From a candidate division FCPU426 bacterium (GTDB lineage: Bacteria; Oederibacteriota; Muellerivitia; Muellerivitales; DAHXKG01), in assembly GCA_027366525.1 (NCBI GenBank), contig DAHXKG010000005.1, positions 62,001-126,000 of the forward strand: 64,000 nucleotides of DNA. Reading direction: 5' to 3'. Numbering within the stretch: the first letter of the stretch is position 1; each line of letters starts with the position of its first letter. A program made the position numbers and the translations under genes. Positions 7,912 through 16,561 of this stretch are shown piece by piece. The notes under the pieces were generated by a model. That model saw only the letters and a list, made by a program, of their open reading frames with translations. It was not told the DNA's origin and did not search any database.

Positions 7912-9213
7912 GTGAATTCTGAAGTTTCAATACAAGTCATGGATCAGGCAGGATGTGTGAAAGAACTCCAAGTCGAAGTTGTAGCGGAAACCGTTCAAAA
8001 TCGCGTCGATGAAATTTATAATCGAATTTTAAAAACAGCGAAAGTTCCTGGATTTCGGAAAGGGAAAATGCCGATTCATTTAGTGCGTCAAAAATTCAAG
8101 AACCAAGTTCGCGAAGAAATCCTTCAAGGCACCATCCCGGAATTTTTTCGGCAGGCATTGACGGAAAAGGGCATTGAACCCATTTCACGTCCTGAAGTGA
8201 CCAGCTTTTTTTTTGAAGAAGGAGCTCCTTTAAAATTTATTGCGCGCATTGAAGTTCGTCCATCGTTTGAACTCAAGGAATACAAGGGTTTGAAACTTAA
8301 AAAAGACAAGATCCAAGTGACTCCCGAAGATCTGGAGAAGGAACTTTCAAATATTCGTGAATCGGCTGCGGTTTTAGTTCCCATAGCAGATCGCGAAGCT
8401 CGTTTGAATGATGAAGTCATTATTGATTTTGAAGGGAAAATCAACGGCGAAGCGTTTAAGGGCAATCAGGGCAAGGGCATCTCCGTTCGAATTGGCAAGG
8501 GGCGCTTGCTCAAGGAATTTGAAGATGCATTAATTGGCGTAACCGTGGGACTCCACAAGAGTTTTTCGGTTGTTTTTCCGGATACTGCGGGGTATCAGGA
8601 GGTGGCTGGAACCAAAGCCGAATTTAATGTTGTGGTTCATGAAATTAAAGAAGTACGATTACCGGAATTAACGGATGAATTTGTGAAGGAAAATTTTCAA
8701 ATTGAATCGGTGGACAAACTCAAGGAAGCCATTGAAAAGGAAATTCAGCATGCCCGATCCGTCGATCAGCGTGCTAAACTGATCCACCAGATTACGCATC
8801 ATTTTTTGAGTGAATATCAATTTGAAATTCCGGAATCCTTGACTTCGGCCGAATATCGCCGGTTGTGGAATGAGCAATTGCAGCATTTCAAGTCCAATCA
8901 AATTGATTTTGTGAAACTGCCGCAGGACAAACAGGATGAGTTAGTGCGACACTTGAAGGACCAGTCAGTCGAAAATGTTAAAATGGCTTTTATTATTGAA
9001 AAAATTTCAGAAGCCGAAAAAATTATCTGTGAGGAAAAGGATTTTCATAACTATGTGGAAACCCTGGCCCACAATGCGCATCAATCCCCTCAGGCAATGG
9101 AAGCGTATATTCAGAAAAATTCGGCTCAAGCCAAAATACAAGAGTGGATTCAGTATGAAAAAACACTTGATTTTTTAATCTCAGTTGCTGATATTGAGAT
9201 AATTGAAAAGTAG
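7912..9213 (+). CDS. tig: Trigger factor, ribosome-associated chaperone
   Basis: This 433-residue protein binds the ribosome exit tunnel and folds nascent chains. The ribosome-docking signature is seen as KVPGFRKGKMP near residues 45-55 (family GFRxGKxP). The central FKBP-like PPIase domain runs from about residue 160 to 245, with DEVIIDFEGKINGEAFKG. The C-terminal helical arms follow. The start is GTG at 7912, preceded by AAGGAG at 7901-7906. It heads the tig-clpP-clpX cluster, with 27 bases to clpP. Confidence 0.95.
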   Translation: MNSEVSIQVMDQAGCVKELQVEVVAETVQNRVDEIYNRILKTAKVPGFRKGKMPIHLVRQKFKNQVREEILQGTIPEFFRQALTEKGIEPISRPEVTSFFFEEGAPLKFIARIEVRPSFELKEYKGLKLKKDKIQVTPEDLEKELSNIRESAAVLVPIADREARLNDEVIIDFEGKINGEAFKGNQGKGISVRIGKGRLLKEFEDALIGVTVGLHKSFSVVFPDTAGYQEVAGTKAEFNVVVHEIKEVRLPELTDEFVKENFQIESVDKLKEAIEKEIQHARSVDQRAKLIHQITHHFLSEYQFEIPESLTSAEYRRLWNEQLQHFKSNQIDFVKLPQDKQDELVRHLKDQSVENVKMAFIIEKISEAEKIICEEKDFHNYVETLAHNAHQSPQAMEAYIQKNSAQAKIQEWIQYEKTLDFLISVADIEIIEK

Positions 9214-9240
9214 GAAATTCACGTTGAGGAGGAACTAGCT

Positions 9241-9840
9241 GTGGCGCTTATTCCAATGGTAATCGAACAAACGAATCGGGGCGAAAGAGCCTATGACATT
9301 TATTCCCGGCTTTTAAAGGATCGCATTGTTTTTTTGGGAACACCGGTAACAGACGAGATTGCAAATATCGTGATTGCCCAACTGCTTTTTTTAAGTTCAG
9401 AAGATCAAGAAAAGGATATTAATTTATATATTAATAGTCCCGGCGGAATTGTCACAGCAGGGATGGCTATTTATGATACCATCCAATTTATGAAGACGCC
9501 GGTTTCAACTATTTGTGTCGGTCAAGCGGCAAGTATGGCAGCGGTTCTTTTGGCTGCTGGGAAAAAGGGGAAACGGTTCGCTCTGCCGAATTCCCGAATC
9601 ATGATTCATCAACCTTCAGGCGGAGCTCAAGGCCAAGCGACCGATATTCAAATTCAAGCTCAGGAAATCATGCAAACCAAAAAACGCCTGAATCAAATTT
9701 TAGCCTATCACACGGGCAAGTCTGTTGAACAAATTGAAAAGGATGTTGAACGCGATTATTTTATGTCTTCGGACGAATCCAAAAATTATGGAATCATTGA
9801 TGAAGTGATTATCAAGCAGCCGGAAGTGAAAAAAGAGTAA
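9241..9840 (+). CDS. clpP: ATP-dependent Clp protease proteolytic subunit
   Basis: This 199-residue serine protease subunit forms the tetradecameric barrel that degrades substrates unfolded by ClpX. The catalytic Ser98 lies in GQAASMAA, His123 in MIHQPSGG, and Asp172 just after the EKDVER segment. The oligomerisation and handle region [21 protein letters not shown] is intact. The start is GTG, preceded by GAGGAGGA. The stop is 16 bases before clpX, consistent with co-transcription. Confidence 0.97.
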   Translation: MALIPMVIEQTNRGERAYDIYSRLLKDRIVFLGTPVTDEIANIVIAQLLFLSSEDQEKDINLYINSPGGIVTAGMAIYDTIQFMKTPVSTICVGQAASMAAVLLAAGKKGKRFALPNSRIMIHQPSGGAQGQATDIQIQAQEIMQTKKRLNQILAYHTGKSVEQIEKDVERDYFMSSDESKNYGIIDEVIIKQPEVKKE

Positions 9841-9856
9841 GGATTGTATATCAGCT

Positions 9857-11134
9857 ATGACTACGGACAAACCGACATACCTCCGATGCTCGTTTTGCGG
9901 GAAAAACCAAGATGAAGTCAAAAAGCTTATTGCTGGGCCTACCGTCTATATTTGCAACGAGTGCATCAATCTCTGTAATAATATTTTAAAATCAGAAGAG
10001 AAAGAAGGGCAAGCCTCGCATCATCTTAAGAATAGTGCGAAGCTGGTTGTTTTAAAGCCTAAAGAAATTAAAGCCATTCTCGATCAGTATGTCATCGGGC
10101 AAGACCGCGCTAAAAAAATATTATCCGTGGCAGTCCATAATCATTATAAGCGGTTGACGTTGAAACCCTCGGCCCAAGAAGTTGAACTCCAGAAAAGCAA
10201 TGTACTGCTCATTGGGCCTACGGGTGTCGGGAAAACACTGTTGGCTCAAACCCTAGCACGCCTTTTGGATGTTCCCTTTGCGGTGGCGGATGCGACCACA
10301 TTAACGGAAGCAGGGTATGTTGGCGAAGATGTGGAAAATATTATTTTAAAGCTGCTTCAAAATGCCGATTTTGATGTTGCCCGTGCGGAACGTGGCATTA
10401 TTTATATTGATGAAATTGATAAAATCAGTCGTAAATCTGAAAATCCCAGCATAACGCGGGATGTTTCAGGCGAAGGGGTTCAACAAGCATTGTTGAAAAT
10501 TATTGAGGGAACAGAAGTGAATGTGCCACCCCAGGGTGGCCGAAAACATCCGCATCAGGAATATATTAAGGTGGATTCAAAGAATATTCTTTTTATTTGT
10601 GGTGGCGCTTTTGTTGGATTGGAAAAAATCATTGAAAATCGTGTTGGCCAGAAAACGATTGGCTTTAAAAGTGAGTATCAGTTTCGACATGGAAAAAAGA
10701 TTGACGAATTATTTAATTTAGTTCAACCAGAAGATCTAATGAAATTTGGTTTGATTCCGGAGTTTGTGGGTCGGTTACCAGTTCTTGCCACGCTTCATGA
10801 ATTAAGTCAAGAAGCTTTGATTCAAGTACTTTTAGAACCTAAAAATGCTTTGATCAAACAATATCAAAAATATTTTGAAATGGAATCAGTCAAATTGAAA
10901 TTTACACCGGAAGCCATTGCCTTGGTTGCTTCGGAAGCCATGCGCCGAAAAACAGGTGCTCGAGGTTTACGAGCGATTTTGGAAGATGTCATGATGGATC
11001 TGATGTTTGAAATTCCATCTCGTAAGGATATTAAAGAAGTAGTTTTAACAGAGGGATTTATTCGTAAAAATGAAGAACCCATCATTGTTTATCAGAAAGA
11101 TCGCGAAAAGCCTCGTAGTGAAAATACCGCTTAA
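9857..11134 (+). CDS. clpX: Clp protease ATP-binding subunit ClpX
   Basis: This 425-residue AAA+ unfoldase feeds substrates to ClpP. An N-terminal zinc-binding domain has Cys11, Cys14, Cys33 and Cys36. Walker A is GPTGVGKT at 120-127 and Walker B is [10 protein letters not shown]. The ClpP-contacting loop reads [11 protein letters not shown] (family IGF), and the sensor-2 [13 protein letters not shown] motif is near the C-terminus. No lon gene follows, unlike many tig-clpP-clpX clusters. After a 180-base gap come the serine genes with their own promoter. Confidence 0.97.
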   Translation: MTTDKPTYLRCSFCGKNQDEVKKLIAGPTVYICNECINLCNNILKSEEKEGQASHHLKNSAKLVVLKPKEIKAILDQYVIGQDRAKKILSVAVHNHYKRLTLKPSAQEVELQKSNVLLIGPTGVGKTLLAQTLARLLDVPFAVADATTLTEAGYVGEDVENIILKLLQNADFDVARAERGIIYIDEIDKISRKSENPSITRDVSGEGVQQALLKIIEGTEVNVPPQGGRKHPHQEYIKVDSKNILFICGGAFVGLEKIIENRVGQKTIGFKSEYQFRHGKKIDELFNLVQPEDLMKFGLIPEFVGRLPVLATLHELSQEALIQVLLEPKNALIKQYQKYFEMESVKLKFTPEAIALVASEAMRRKTGARGLRAILEDVMMDLMFEIPSRKDIKEVVLTEGFIRKNEEPIIVYQKDREKPRSENTA

Positions 11135-11183
11135 TCAATAGCAAAATACCTTCCTAATAGATTTAAAAGCTTACCTGGATCAT

Positions 11184-11207
11184 ACTTTGTGAAATTTTTC
11201 ACAAAGT
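11184..11207. promoter_or_regulatory. Rex/CRP-type operator 1, upstream of the -35
   Basis: ACTTTGTGAAA (11184-11194) and its exact inverted copy TTTCACAAAGT (11197-11207) flank two central bases, so the arms are perfect over 11 bp. The 18-bp core matches the Rex consensus TTGTGAAATATTTCACAA at 17 positions. It also fits the CRP half-sites TGTGA-N6-TCACA. It lies immediately upstream of the -35 element at 11211. Confidence 0.75.
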
Positions 11208-11210
11208 TGC

Positions 11211-11240
11211 TTGACATCCGCCGGATAATCCGTGTATGGT
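11211..11240 (+). promoter_or_regulatory. Sigma-70-type promoter of the serine operon
   Basis: A perfect -35 TTGACA (11211-11216) and a -10-like TATGGT (11235-11240) are separated by 18 bases. Transcription would start near 11247, inside operator 2. The element lies 84 bases upstream of the aminotransferase start. Confidence 0.7.
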
Positions 11241-11246
11241 AATCCT

Positions 11247-11270
11247 ACTTTGTGAAAGATTTCACAAAGT
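11247..11270. promoter_or_regulatory. Rex/CRP-type operator 2, over the transcription start
   Basis: ACTTTGTGAAA (11247-11257) and TTTCACAAAGT (11260-11270) are perfect inverted arms around GA, and the symmetry extends to 14 bp per arm (11244-11273). The 18-bp core differs from the Rex consensus TTGTGAAATATTTCACAA at one central position. Its centre is 63 bp from that of operator 1, close to six helical turns, so both sites face the same side of the DNA. Its position on the start site suggests repression. Confidence 0.75.
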
Positions 11271-11323
11271 AGGTGAGTCGGGAACAAAAATAAAACTATC
11301 ATGGTTTAAAAAGGATGATTGAA

Positions 11324-12484
11324 ATGAAAAAGAAATATGTTATGGCGCCAGGGCCTACTCCCATTCCATCCGAGGTTTTGGCAGAAGCGGGACAACCGAT
11401 TATTCACCATCGAACGCCACAATTCCAGGAAATTTTAAAAGCTTCTGAAATTGCTTTGCAAAAAATCTTTAGAACCAATCATCCCGTGATTATTTTTCCA
11501 TCGGTTGGAACAGGAGCGATGGAATCCGCTGTGGCGAATTTAACCTCGCCTGGAGAGACGGTCTTGGTCGCGTCAAGCGGCCATTTTGGAAATCGATGGA
11601 AGGAAATTTGTCAAGCGTTCCAAGTGCAAGTCGATCATTATGAAACCGAATGGGGAAAACCCATTGATAGTATGGAAGTTCAAAAACGACTCAAGGCTAA
11701 TTCCAACATCCATTTGGTTTTTTCAACCTTTAGTGAAACGTCAACTGGAGTTCGGAATGATATTCAAGCGTTAGCCAAAGTGACGCAAGCCCAAAACGCC
11801 CTTCTGGTCGTGGATGCGATTTCAGGGTTGGGAGCCATGCCCTTGGAAACTGATTTATGGGGTGTGGATGTTGTAGTCGCCGGTTCTCAAAAAGGATTTA
11901 TGATTCCTCCAGGGCTTTCGTTTGTGAGCGTTTCTCCAAAAGCATTAGAAAAATCCAAAAATTCTAAAAGTCCAAAATACTATTTTAGTTATGAAAAATC
12001 AGTCAAAAAATTAGTTGAGGGGAAATCACCGGACACACCATTTACTCCTGCAATTACCTTGGTGATCCAACTAAGAAAAGCTTTGGAATTGATTGAAAAA
12101 GAAGGCATTGAAAATGTTTGGAAACGACATGAGATTTTGGCCCGCATGACTCGAACCGCGGTCAAGGCACTCGGATTACCTTTGCTGGCGCCCGATAGTC
12201 CGTCGGATGCTTTAACGGCAGTGTCGTGTCCCGAGGGGTTGGATGGAGGAGCAGTAAGCAAAATGTTTCGAGATGATTATGGGATTTCAATTGCCGGTGG
12301 ACAAGGCAAATTAACAGGGAAAATTTTCAGGATGGGTCATTTGGGATATATTGATAGCTCGGATGTGATATTAGGTATAGCAACACTTGAAATGGTCTTA
12401 AATCGTTTAGGAAAATCAGTGCCTTTAGGCGCTGGTGTGAAAACAGTTCAAGAGATTATTTTAAAAGAAAATATTAAATTCTAA
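11324..12484 (+). CDS. Class V aminotransferase, probable phosphoserine (or serine/alanine-glyoxylate) aminotransferase
   Basis: This 386-residue PLP enzyme belongs to the serine-pyruvate/alanine-glyoxylate aminotransferase group of fold-type I. The N-terminal MAPGPTPIPSEVL, the SVGTGAMESAVANL cofactor-phosphate region, VVDAISGLGAMPLETD with the PLP-ring aspartate, and the Schiff-base lysine in GSQKGFM (Lys190) are visible. Enzymes of this group paired with serA act as phosphoserine aminotransferases in several bacteria that lack classical SerC. The adjacent serA, 15 bases downstream, supports that role. The start is placed at the ATG at 11324 because AAGGA (11311-11315) is correctly spaced from it, while the in-frame ATG at 11315 overlaps that AAGGA. 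It lies behind the twin-operator promoter. Confidence 0.85.
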   Translation: MKKKYVMAPGPTPIPSEVLAEAGQPIIHHRTPQFQEILKASEIALQKIFRTNHPVIIFPSVGTGAMESAVANLTSPGETVLVASSGHFGNRWKEICQAFQVQVDHYETEWGKPIDSMEVQKRLKANSNIHLVFSTFSETSTGVRNDIQALAKVTQAQNALLVVDAISGLGAMPLETDLWGVDVVVAGSQKGFMIPPGLSFVSVSPKALEKSKNSKSPKYYFSYEKSVKKLVEGKSPDTPFTPAITLVIQLRKALELIEKEGIENVWKRHEILARMTRTAVKALGLPLLAPDSPSDALTAVSCPEGLDGGAVSKMFRDDYGISIAGGQGKLTGKIFRMGHLGYIDSSDVILGIATLEMVLNRLGKSVPLGAGVKTVQEIILKENIKF

Positions 12485-12499
12485 ATTTAGGATACAGTT

Positions 12500-14083
12500 A
12501 TGATCAAAATATTAGTCACGGATAAATTATCCGATCAGGGTATGCAGATTTTGAAAAATGAACCCACTTTTCAAGTTGATGAAAAATTAAAATTACCACC
12601 AGAAGAATTAAAAAAAATAGTCGGTGAATATGAAGCATGGATTATTCGAAGTGGAACCACGGTGACGACGGAATTAATTCAAGCGGCGACCAAGCTTCGT
12701 ATTATTGGAAGAGCTGGCGTAGGGGTCGATAACGTTGATTTGGCGACCGCTACCAAACAGGGGATTATCGTCATGAATACCCCGGATGCCAATACCATTT
12801 CTACCGCCGAACATACGATTGCGATGTTAATGGCCATGGCGCGCCAGATTCCCCAGGCGAGCTTTTCATTGCGTGAAAAAAAATGGGAACGTAGTAAGTT
12901 CGTCGGCTGTGAGTTGCATGAAAAGATATTAGGCGTAATTGGATTAGGACGTATTGGAACCAATGTGGCCCGTCGGGCAATTGCTTTAGGTATGCGTGTG
13001 TTGGCTTTTGATCCCTATTTAGATCCAAGTAAACTGGAAGGTCATGAATTTCAATTATCCAATTTAGAAGAGATCTTTCGAAAGTCCGATTTTATTACAG
13101 TACACACGCCACTGACTCCAGAAACCAAAGGACTGATTGGGAAAAAGCAAATTGAAATGATGAAAGATGGTGTCTTTCTGATCAACTGTGCCAGAGGCGG
13201 CATTATTGTTGAAAGTGACTTGTATGAGGCATTAAAGTCTAAAAAAGTTCAAGGGGTGGCGCTGGATGTTTTTGAAAAAGAACCTCCATTTGATAATCCC
13301 TTGTTGGGTCTAGATTCGGTGGTCGCGGTGCCCCATATTGGTGCAGCAACTCAAGAAGCGCAGTCGAATGTCGCACTAGTGATTGCCGAACAAGTCAAAG
13401 AAGCCCTTAAAGGCGGTCGAGTGCGCAATGCGGTCAATATGCCTTCCTTGGATCCGAAAATGTTGGAAATGTTAATGCCCTATTTAGTCTTGAGTGAAAA
13501 AATTGGTGCATTTCATTCTCAAGTTTCAGAATCCTATATGAAAAAAATTCATATTGAATATTTAGGTGAAATTACGAATTACGATATCAAACCATTAACG
13601 TTATCATTAATTAAAGGCATTTTAGAAAGAGGTATGGGAGCTTCCGTGAATTATGTGAATGCTCTGGTTTTAGCCAAAGAACGTGGTTTTGAAATCTCGG
13701 AAACGATTAATAATCGAACCGGAGATTATTCATCATTAATTACGGTAACCATCACGAGTGAAAAAGAAAAACATATTATTGCCGGAACGGTTTTTGGAAA
13801 AAAAGAATACCGAATTATTAACCTCGATGGCAACAATACCGATTTTTCCCCCGAAGGCAACATGATCTGGATGGTGCATCAAGATCGACCGGGAATTGTT
13901 GGAAAACTGGGAACGATCCTTGGTTCGAACAACATTAATATTGCAGGGCTCTATGTTGGAAGACGAGAAGTTGGGGGCACGGCGGTTGCTATGATTAACG
14001 TAGATAATGAAGTCGAGGTCCAAGTTTTAAATGAGTTGAAAACTATTGCCGGTATTCAAAAATTAAAATTTGTAAAATTTTAA
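12500..14083 (+). CDS. serA: D-3-phosphoglycerate dehydrogenase
   Basis: This 527-residue NAD-dependent enzyme oxidises 3-phosphoglycerate in the first committed step of serine synthesis. The NAD-binding GLGRIG is at 148-153. The catalytic Arg is in NCARGGII, the Glu in DVFEKEPP and the His in VPHIGAAT. It is the long type, with an allosteric substrate-binding domain (about 320-445) and a C-terminal ACT domain starting at MIWMVHQDRPGIVGKLGTIL, which usually gives serine feedback control. It forms a two-gene operon with the preceding aminotransferase. The phosphoserine phosphatase is not in the window. Confidence 0.96.
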   Translation: MIKILVTDKLSDQGMQILKNEPTFQVDEKLKLPPEELKKIVGEYEAWIIRSGTTVTTELIQAATKLRIIGRAGVGVDNVDLATATKQGIIVMNTPDANTISTAEHTIAMLMAMARQIPQASFSLREKKWERSKFVGCELHEKILGVIGLGRIGTNVARRAIALGMRVLAFDPYLDPSKLEGHEFQLSNLEEIFRKSDFITVHTPLTPETKGLIGKKQIEMMKDGVFLINCARGGIIVESDLYEALKSKKVQGVALDVFEKEPPFDNPLLGLDSVVAVPHIGAATQEAQSNVALVIAEQVKEALKGGRVRNAVNMPSLDPKMLEMLMPYLVLSEKIGAFHSQVSESYMKKIHIEYLGEITNYDIKPLTLSLIKGILERGMGASVNYVNALVLAKERGFEISETINNRTGDYSSLITVTITSEKEKHIIAGTVFGKKEYRIINLDGNNTDFSPEGNMIWMVHQDRPGIVGKLGTILGSNNINIAGLYVGRREVGGTAVAMINVDNEVEVQVLNELKTIAGIQKLKFVKF

Positions 14084-14272
14084 TTTTATAGAATTAAGCC
14101 ATGCAAAATTAATATGTGGAATTCGATTTCTCGATAAGCAAGAGGCGAATGGTTCTTGTGGAGATTTCCAGTGATTCCATATGGTTGAGCGGGGTCATGG
14201 TTTTTAAAAAATGAAGACAACGCTCTAAAAACTCCTCTTGACAGGACCTAGCAAGCAAGGTACCTTAACTTC

Positions 14273-15124
14273 ATGCAACGCTTATATTTTATCTTCCTCA
14301 TAATGATTTTCGTGGGTTTAGGAGTTCAAAGAGTTCAAGCTCGACCTATCTTTTGGGCGACGACGCCTACCCCTGAACCTCCGCAGGTTACGCAACCTTT
14401 AGAATCAACAGCGGCACATCCATTATCACCCACCCCCACTCCGGCACGCATCCCTGAAAAATTACTTTTAAAGATTTCACGCCCCAAACACGTATCAAAA
14501 CCTTATCCGAATTCAACGCTTAAAAGTACTACGGCGGCAGCTATTTTGTCGGCTATTATTCCAGGTAGTGGGCAAATTTATACCAATCAGCCCTTTAAGG
14601 CTCTTGGTTTTGCAGCTGTTTTCGGCGTTACATTTTGGCAGATGCTTGAAAATTTTCGACTGGTTGCGGATCCTCATGAACAGGGTGGCGTCATTGCAAT
14701 TAACCAAGATGCTGGGTCGTTATTTGGGTTGGCAGCGGTAGCCGCCTACGGTTTTGGAATTGAAGATGCGATGGGCGATGCTGCCAATTACAACCGTCAC
14801 ATTAGTGAATTTCAACCTGATAACCCTCAAGGGGCACAATGTTTGTCAGCAGTGTGTCCAGGGTTGGGTCAAATTTATACCAATCACCCCTTCAAAGGCG
14901 TGGTTGTTGCAGGTATCTTTGGAACGACACTCTGGCAAACAATTCTTAACCGCCACCAAACAATGGGATATATAACCGGGGCCGTATGTCTGCTGGATTA
15001 TGTTTTTGGAATTGAAGATGCATATTTTGATGCAATTTCTTATAATCGGCAAAGTCAAGTTCATGTTTCATGGAAATCGAATTCATCTTCATCGACGCTG
15101 GCAAGTCTAAGTTATTCATTTTAA
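14273..15124 (+). CDS. Membrane protein with duplicated PGxGQIYTN (DUF5683-like) domains
   Basis: This 283-residue protein starts with a signal peptide ending near VQA, followed by a Pro/Thr-rich linker (about residues 30-65). Two tandem copies of one domain follow, at about 88-165 and 190-262. Each begins SAIIPGSGQIYTNQPFKAL or SAVCPGLGQIYTNHPFKGV, has two hydrophobic segments, and ends FGIEDAxxDAxxYNR. The PGxGQxY start and paired hydrophobic segments recall DUF5683 and TM2-type small membrane domains of unknown function. The high identity of the copies points to a recent internal duplication. It is followed 42 bases later by a predicted outer-membrane barrel. Confidence 0.7.
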   Translation: MQRLYFIFLIMIFVGLGVQRVQARPIFWATTPTPEPPQVTQPLESTAAHPLSPTPTPARIPEKLLLKISRPKHVSKPYPNSTLKSTTAAAILSAIIPGSGQIYTNQPFKALGFAAVFGVTFWQMLENFRLVADPHEQGGVIAINQDAGSLFGLAAVAAYGFGIEDAMGDAANYNRHISEFQPDNPQGAQCLSAVCPGLGQIYTNHPFKGVVVAGIFGTTLWQTILNRHQTMGYITGAVCLLDYVFGIEDAYFDAISYNRQSQVHVSWKSNSSSSTLASLSYSF

Positions 15125-15166
15125 TTTCCCTTTAAAAATAAATAGTTCTCAATTTGATGGTGGATT

Positions 15167-16150
15167 ATGAAAATAGATGATCGGTGGAACAAGTGGATAT
15201 TAATGGGATGTGGCTTTTTTATTTTTTTCCTATTTCCTCAAATTGGGTGGTCGTTTCAATTGGATCCGTCCCCGATTTCATGGTGGATGACACCTCGCCC
15301 ATTTTCAGTCATTCTCTACCGACAAGATTTAACCAACTTTTACTGGTATAACGCAGGAATTCCACCTGAGTTTTTTTCAGGAAGCTATAGCGCCAATGAT
15401 CGTAGTCCAAGTTATTTAACGACCAATTCCGATAGCTTTCAATATGGAATTAGCTTAGAAAGTTGGATTATCCCTCAAGTACAACTCCATGTTGATTTCC
15501 CTATTGAAATCAATTCGATTACCAATTCCGAGGGGGTCACCGATAATTTGGCCCGAATTGGAGATATGAGTTTATCGGGAAATTTTCTTTTGGAAGGGAA
15601 TCAAAAGTCCTCAGACTGGATGGCGCTTGAATTTCATATTAGTTTACCCACGGGAACGAATCCGTTTAAAGTTGCTTATCCATTTTTATCGACAGGAACC
15701 GGTGTTTTGGAAACCGGTATTGGAGGGTTGGCAGTTCAGCATTGGGGATTATTCTCTTTTTTTCAAAAAGTACAATATCAGCAAAGTCAACCATTGATGA
15801 TACCCTCTTATTTTTCGATTGAAAACCCGGGCATGCTTTTGAAATTCCAATGGCCATCGGTTTGGAGTTTTACGGGACGTGTGCAATATCTGATTTTAAA
15901 TCGCTCTATTCGTCCAGTGTATGTTTTCTATCAAATTTATTTCCGAAGAGATAGTGCCTTTCTATTAAACGGAAATTCAATTTATGGGCCTACCGATGTG
16001 GTTTTTTCAACGATAGGCTCAATCATCGGAATTGACCCTTGGTTGTCAATTGAATTGCGCTTGTCTTATTTTTTAGGTAAATATTATTATGCATCGATTC
16101 CAGGATTTGGACCTCAAGCTTCAGTAGGCCTTATTTTTAAACCATTTTAG
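15167..16150 (+). CDS. Predicted outer-membrane beta-barrel protein
   Basis: This 327-residue protein has a signal peptide (basic start, hydrophobic run FIFFLFPQIGWS). The rest is dominated by alternating amphipathic strands rich in Tyr, Trp and Phe, such as FQYGISLESWIIPQVQLHVDFP and LSIELRLSYFLGKYYYA. It ends in GLIFKPF, a terminal-Phe strand typical of barrels inserted by BamA. I cannot name a family; it might be a transporter-type barrel or an adhesion barrel. It sits between the duplicated membrane protein and the PilZ gene. Confidence 0.7.
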   Translation: MKIDDRWNKWILMGCGFFIFFLFPQIGWSFQLDPSPISWWMTPRPFSVILYRQDLTNFYWYNAGIPPEFFSGSYSANDRSPSYLTTNSDSFQYGISLESWIIPQVQLHVDFPIEINSITNSEGVTDNLARIGDMSLSGNFLLEGNQKSSDWMALEFHISLPTGTNPFKVAYPFLSTGTGVLETGIGGLAVQHWGLFSFFQKVQYQQSQPLMIPSYFSIENPGMLLKFQWPSVWSFTGRVQYLILNRSIRPVYVFYQIYFRRDSAFLLNGNSIYGPTDVVFSTIGSIIGIDPWLSIELRLSYFLGKYYYASIPGFGPQASVGLIFKPF

Positions 16151-16194
16151 AAATGGATTTTCTTTTGTATAATTGAGGTTAAGGGGAGTTAAAT

Positions 16195-16560
16195 ATGCAA
16201 ACCGCAACAATGTTTATAGAACGAAGAAACTATCCACGGATTCAAGTTAAAGTTCCGATCAAATACCGTGTACTGGATGATCAGAAAGAAATTCAGTCCT
16301 TATTAGAGCGAAAAGAAAAAGAGATATCGACACAAACAATTGATTTAAGTATTGGAGGTCTTTATATTGCCTCTGAGGAAAAACTGTTGATTGGTTCAAT
16401 TTTAAGACTGGAAATGGCATTTTCAGAAAACCAAAAGTCACTTTCGGCGTTTGCAGAAGTTGTTTGGACTAATTCAAGTGGTGGCGGAGTTCATTTTTTA
16501 GCCGTGCAAGAAGAAAATGTCGAATTTTTGAGAACTTATATTTCAAAGTTTTTGGAGTAG
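16195..16560 (+). CDS. PilZ domain protein, predicted c-di-GMP receptor
   Basis: This 121-residue single-domain protein carries both PilZ ligand motifs: RxxxR in RRNYPRI (Arg11-Arg15) and DxSxxG in DLSIGG (50-55). The later ILRLEMAF and AEVVWTNSSGGGVHFL strands complete the barrel. Such proteins bind cyclic di-GMP and alter motility or exopolysaccharide output through a partner. The chemoreceptor-like gene starts one base after its stop, so the partner is probably that protein. No GGDEF synthase with an active site is seen nearby. Confidence 0.9.
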   Translation: MQTATMFIERRNYPRIQVKVPIKYRVLDDQKEIQSLLERKEKEISTQTIDLSIGGLYIASEEKLLIGSILRLEMAFSENQKSLSAFAEVVWTNSSGGGVHFLAVQEENVEFLRTYISKFLE

Positions 16561-16561
16561 A

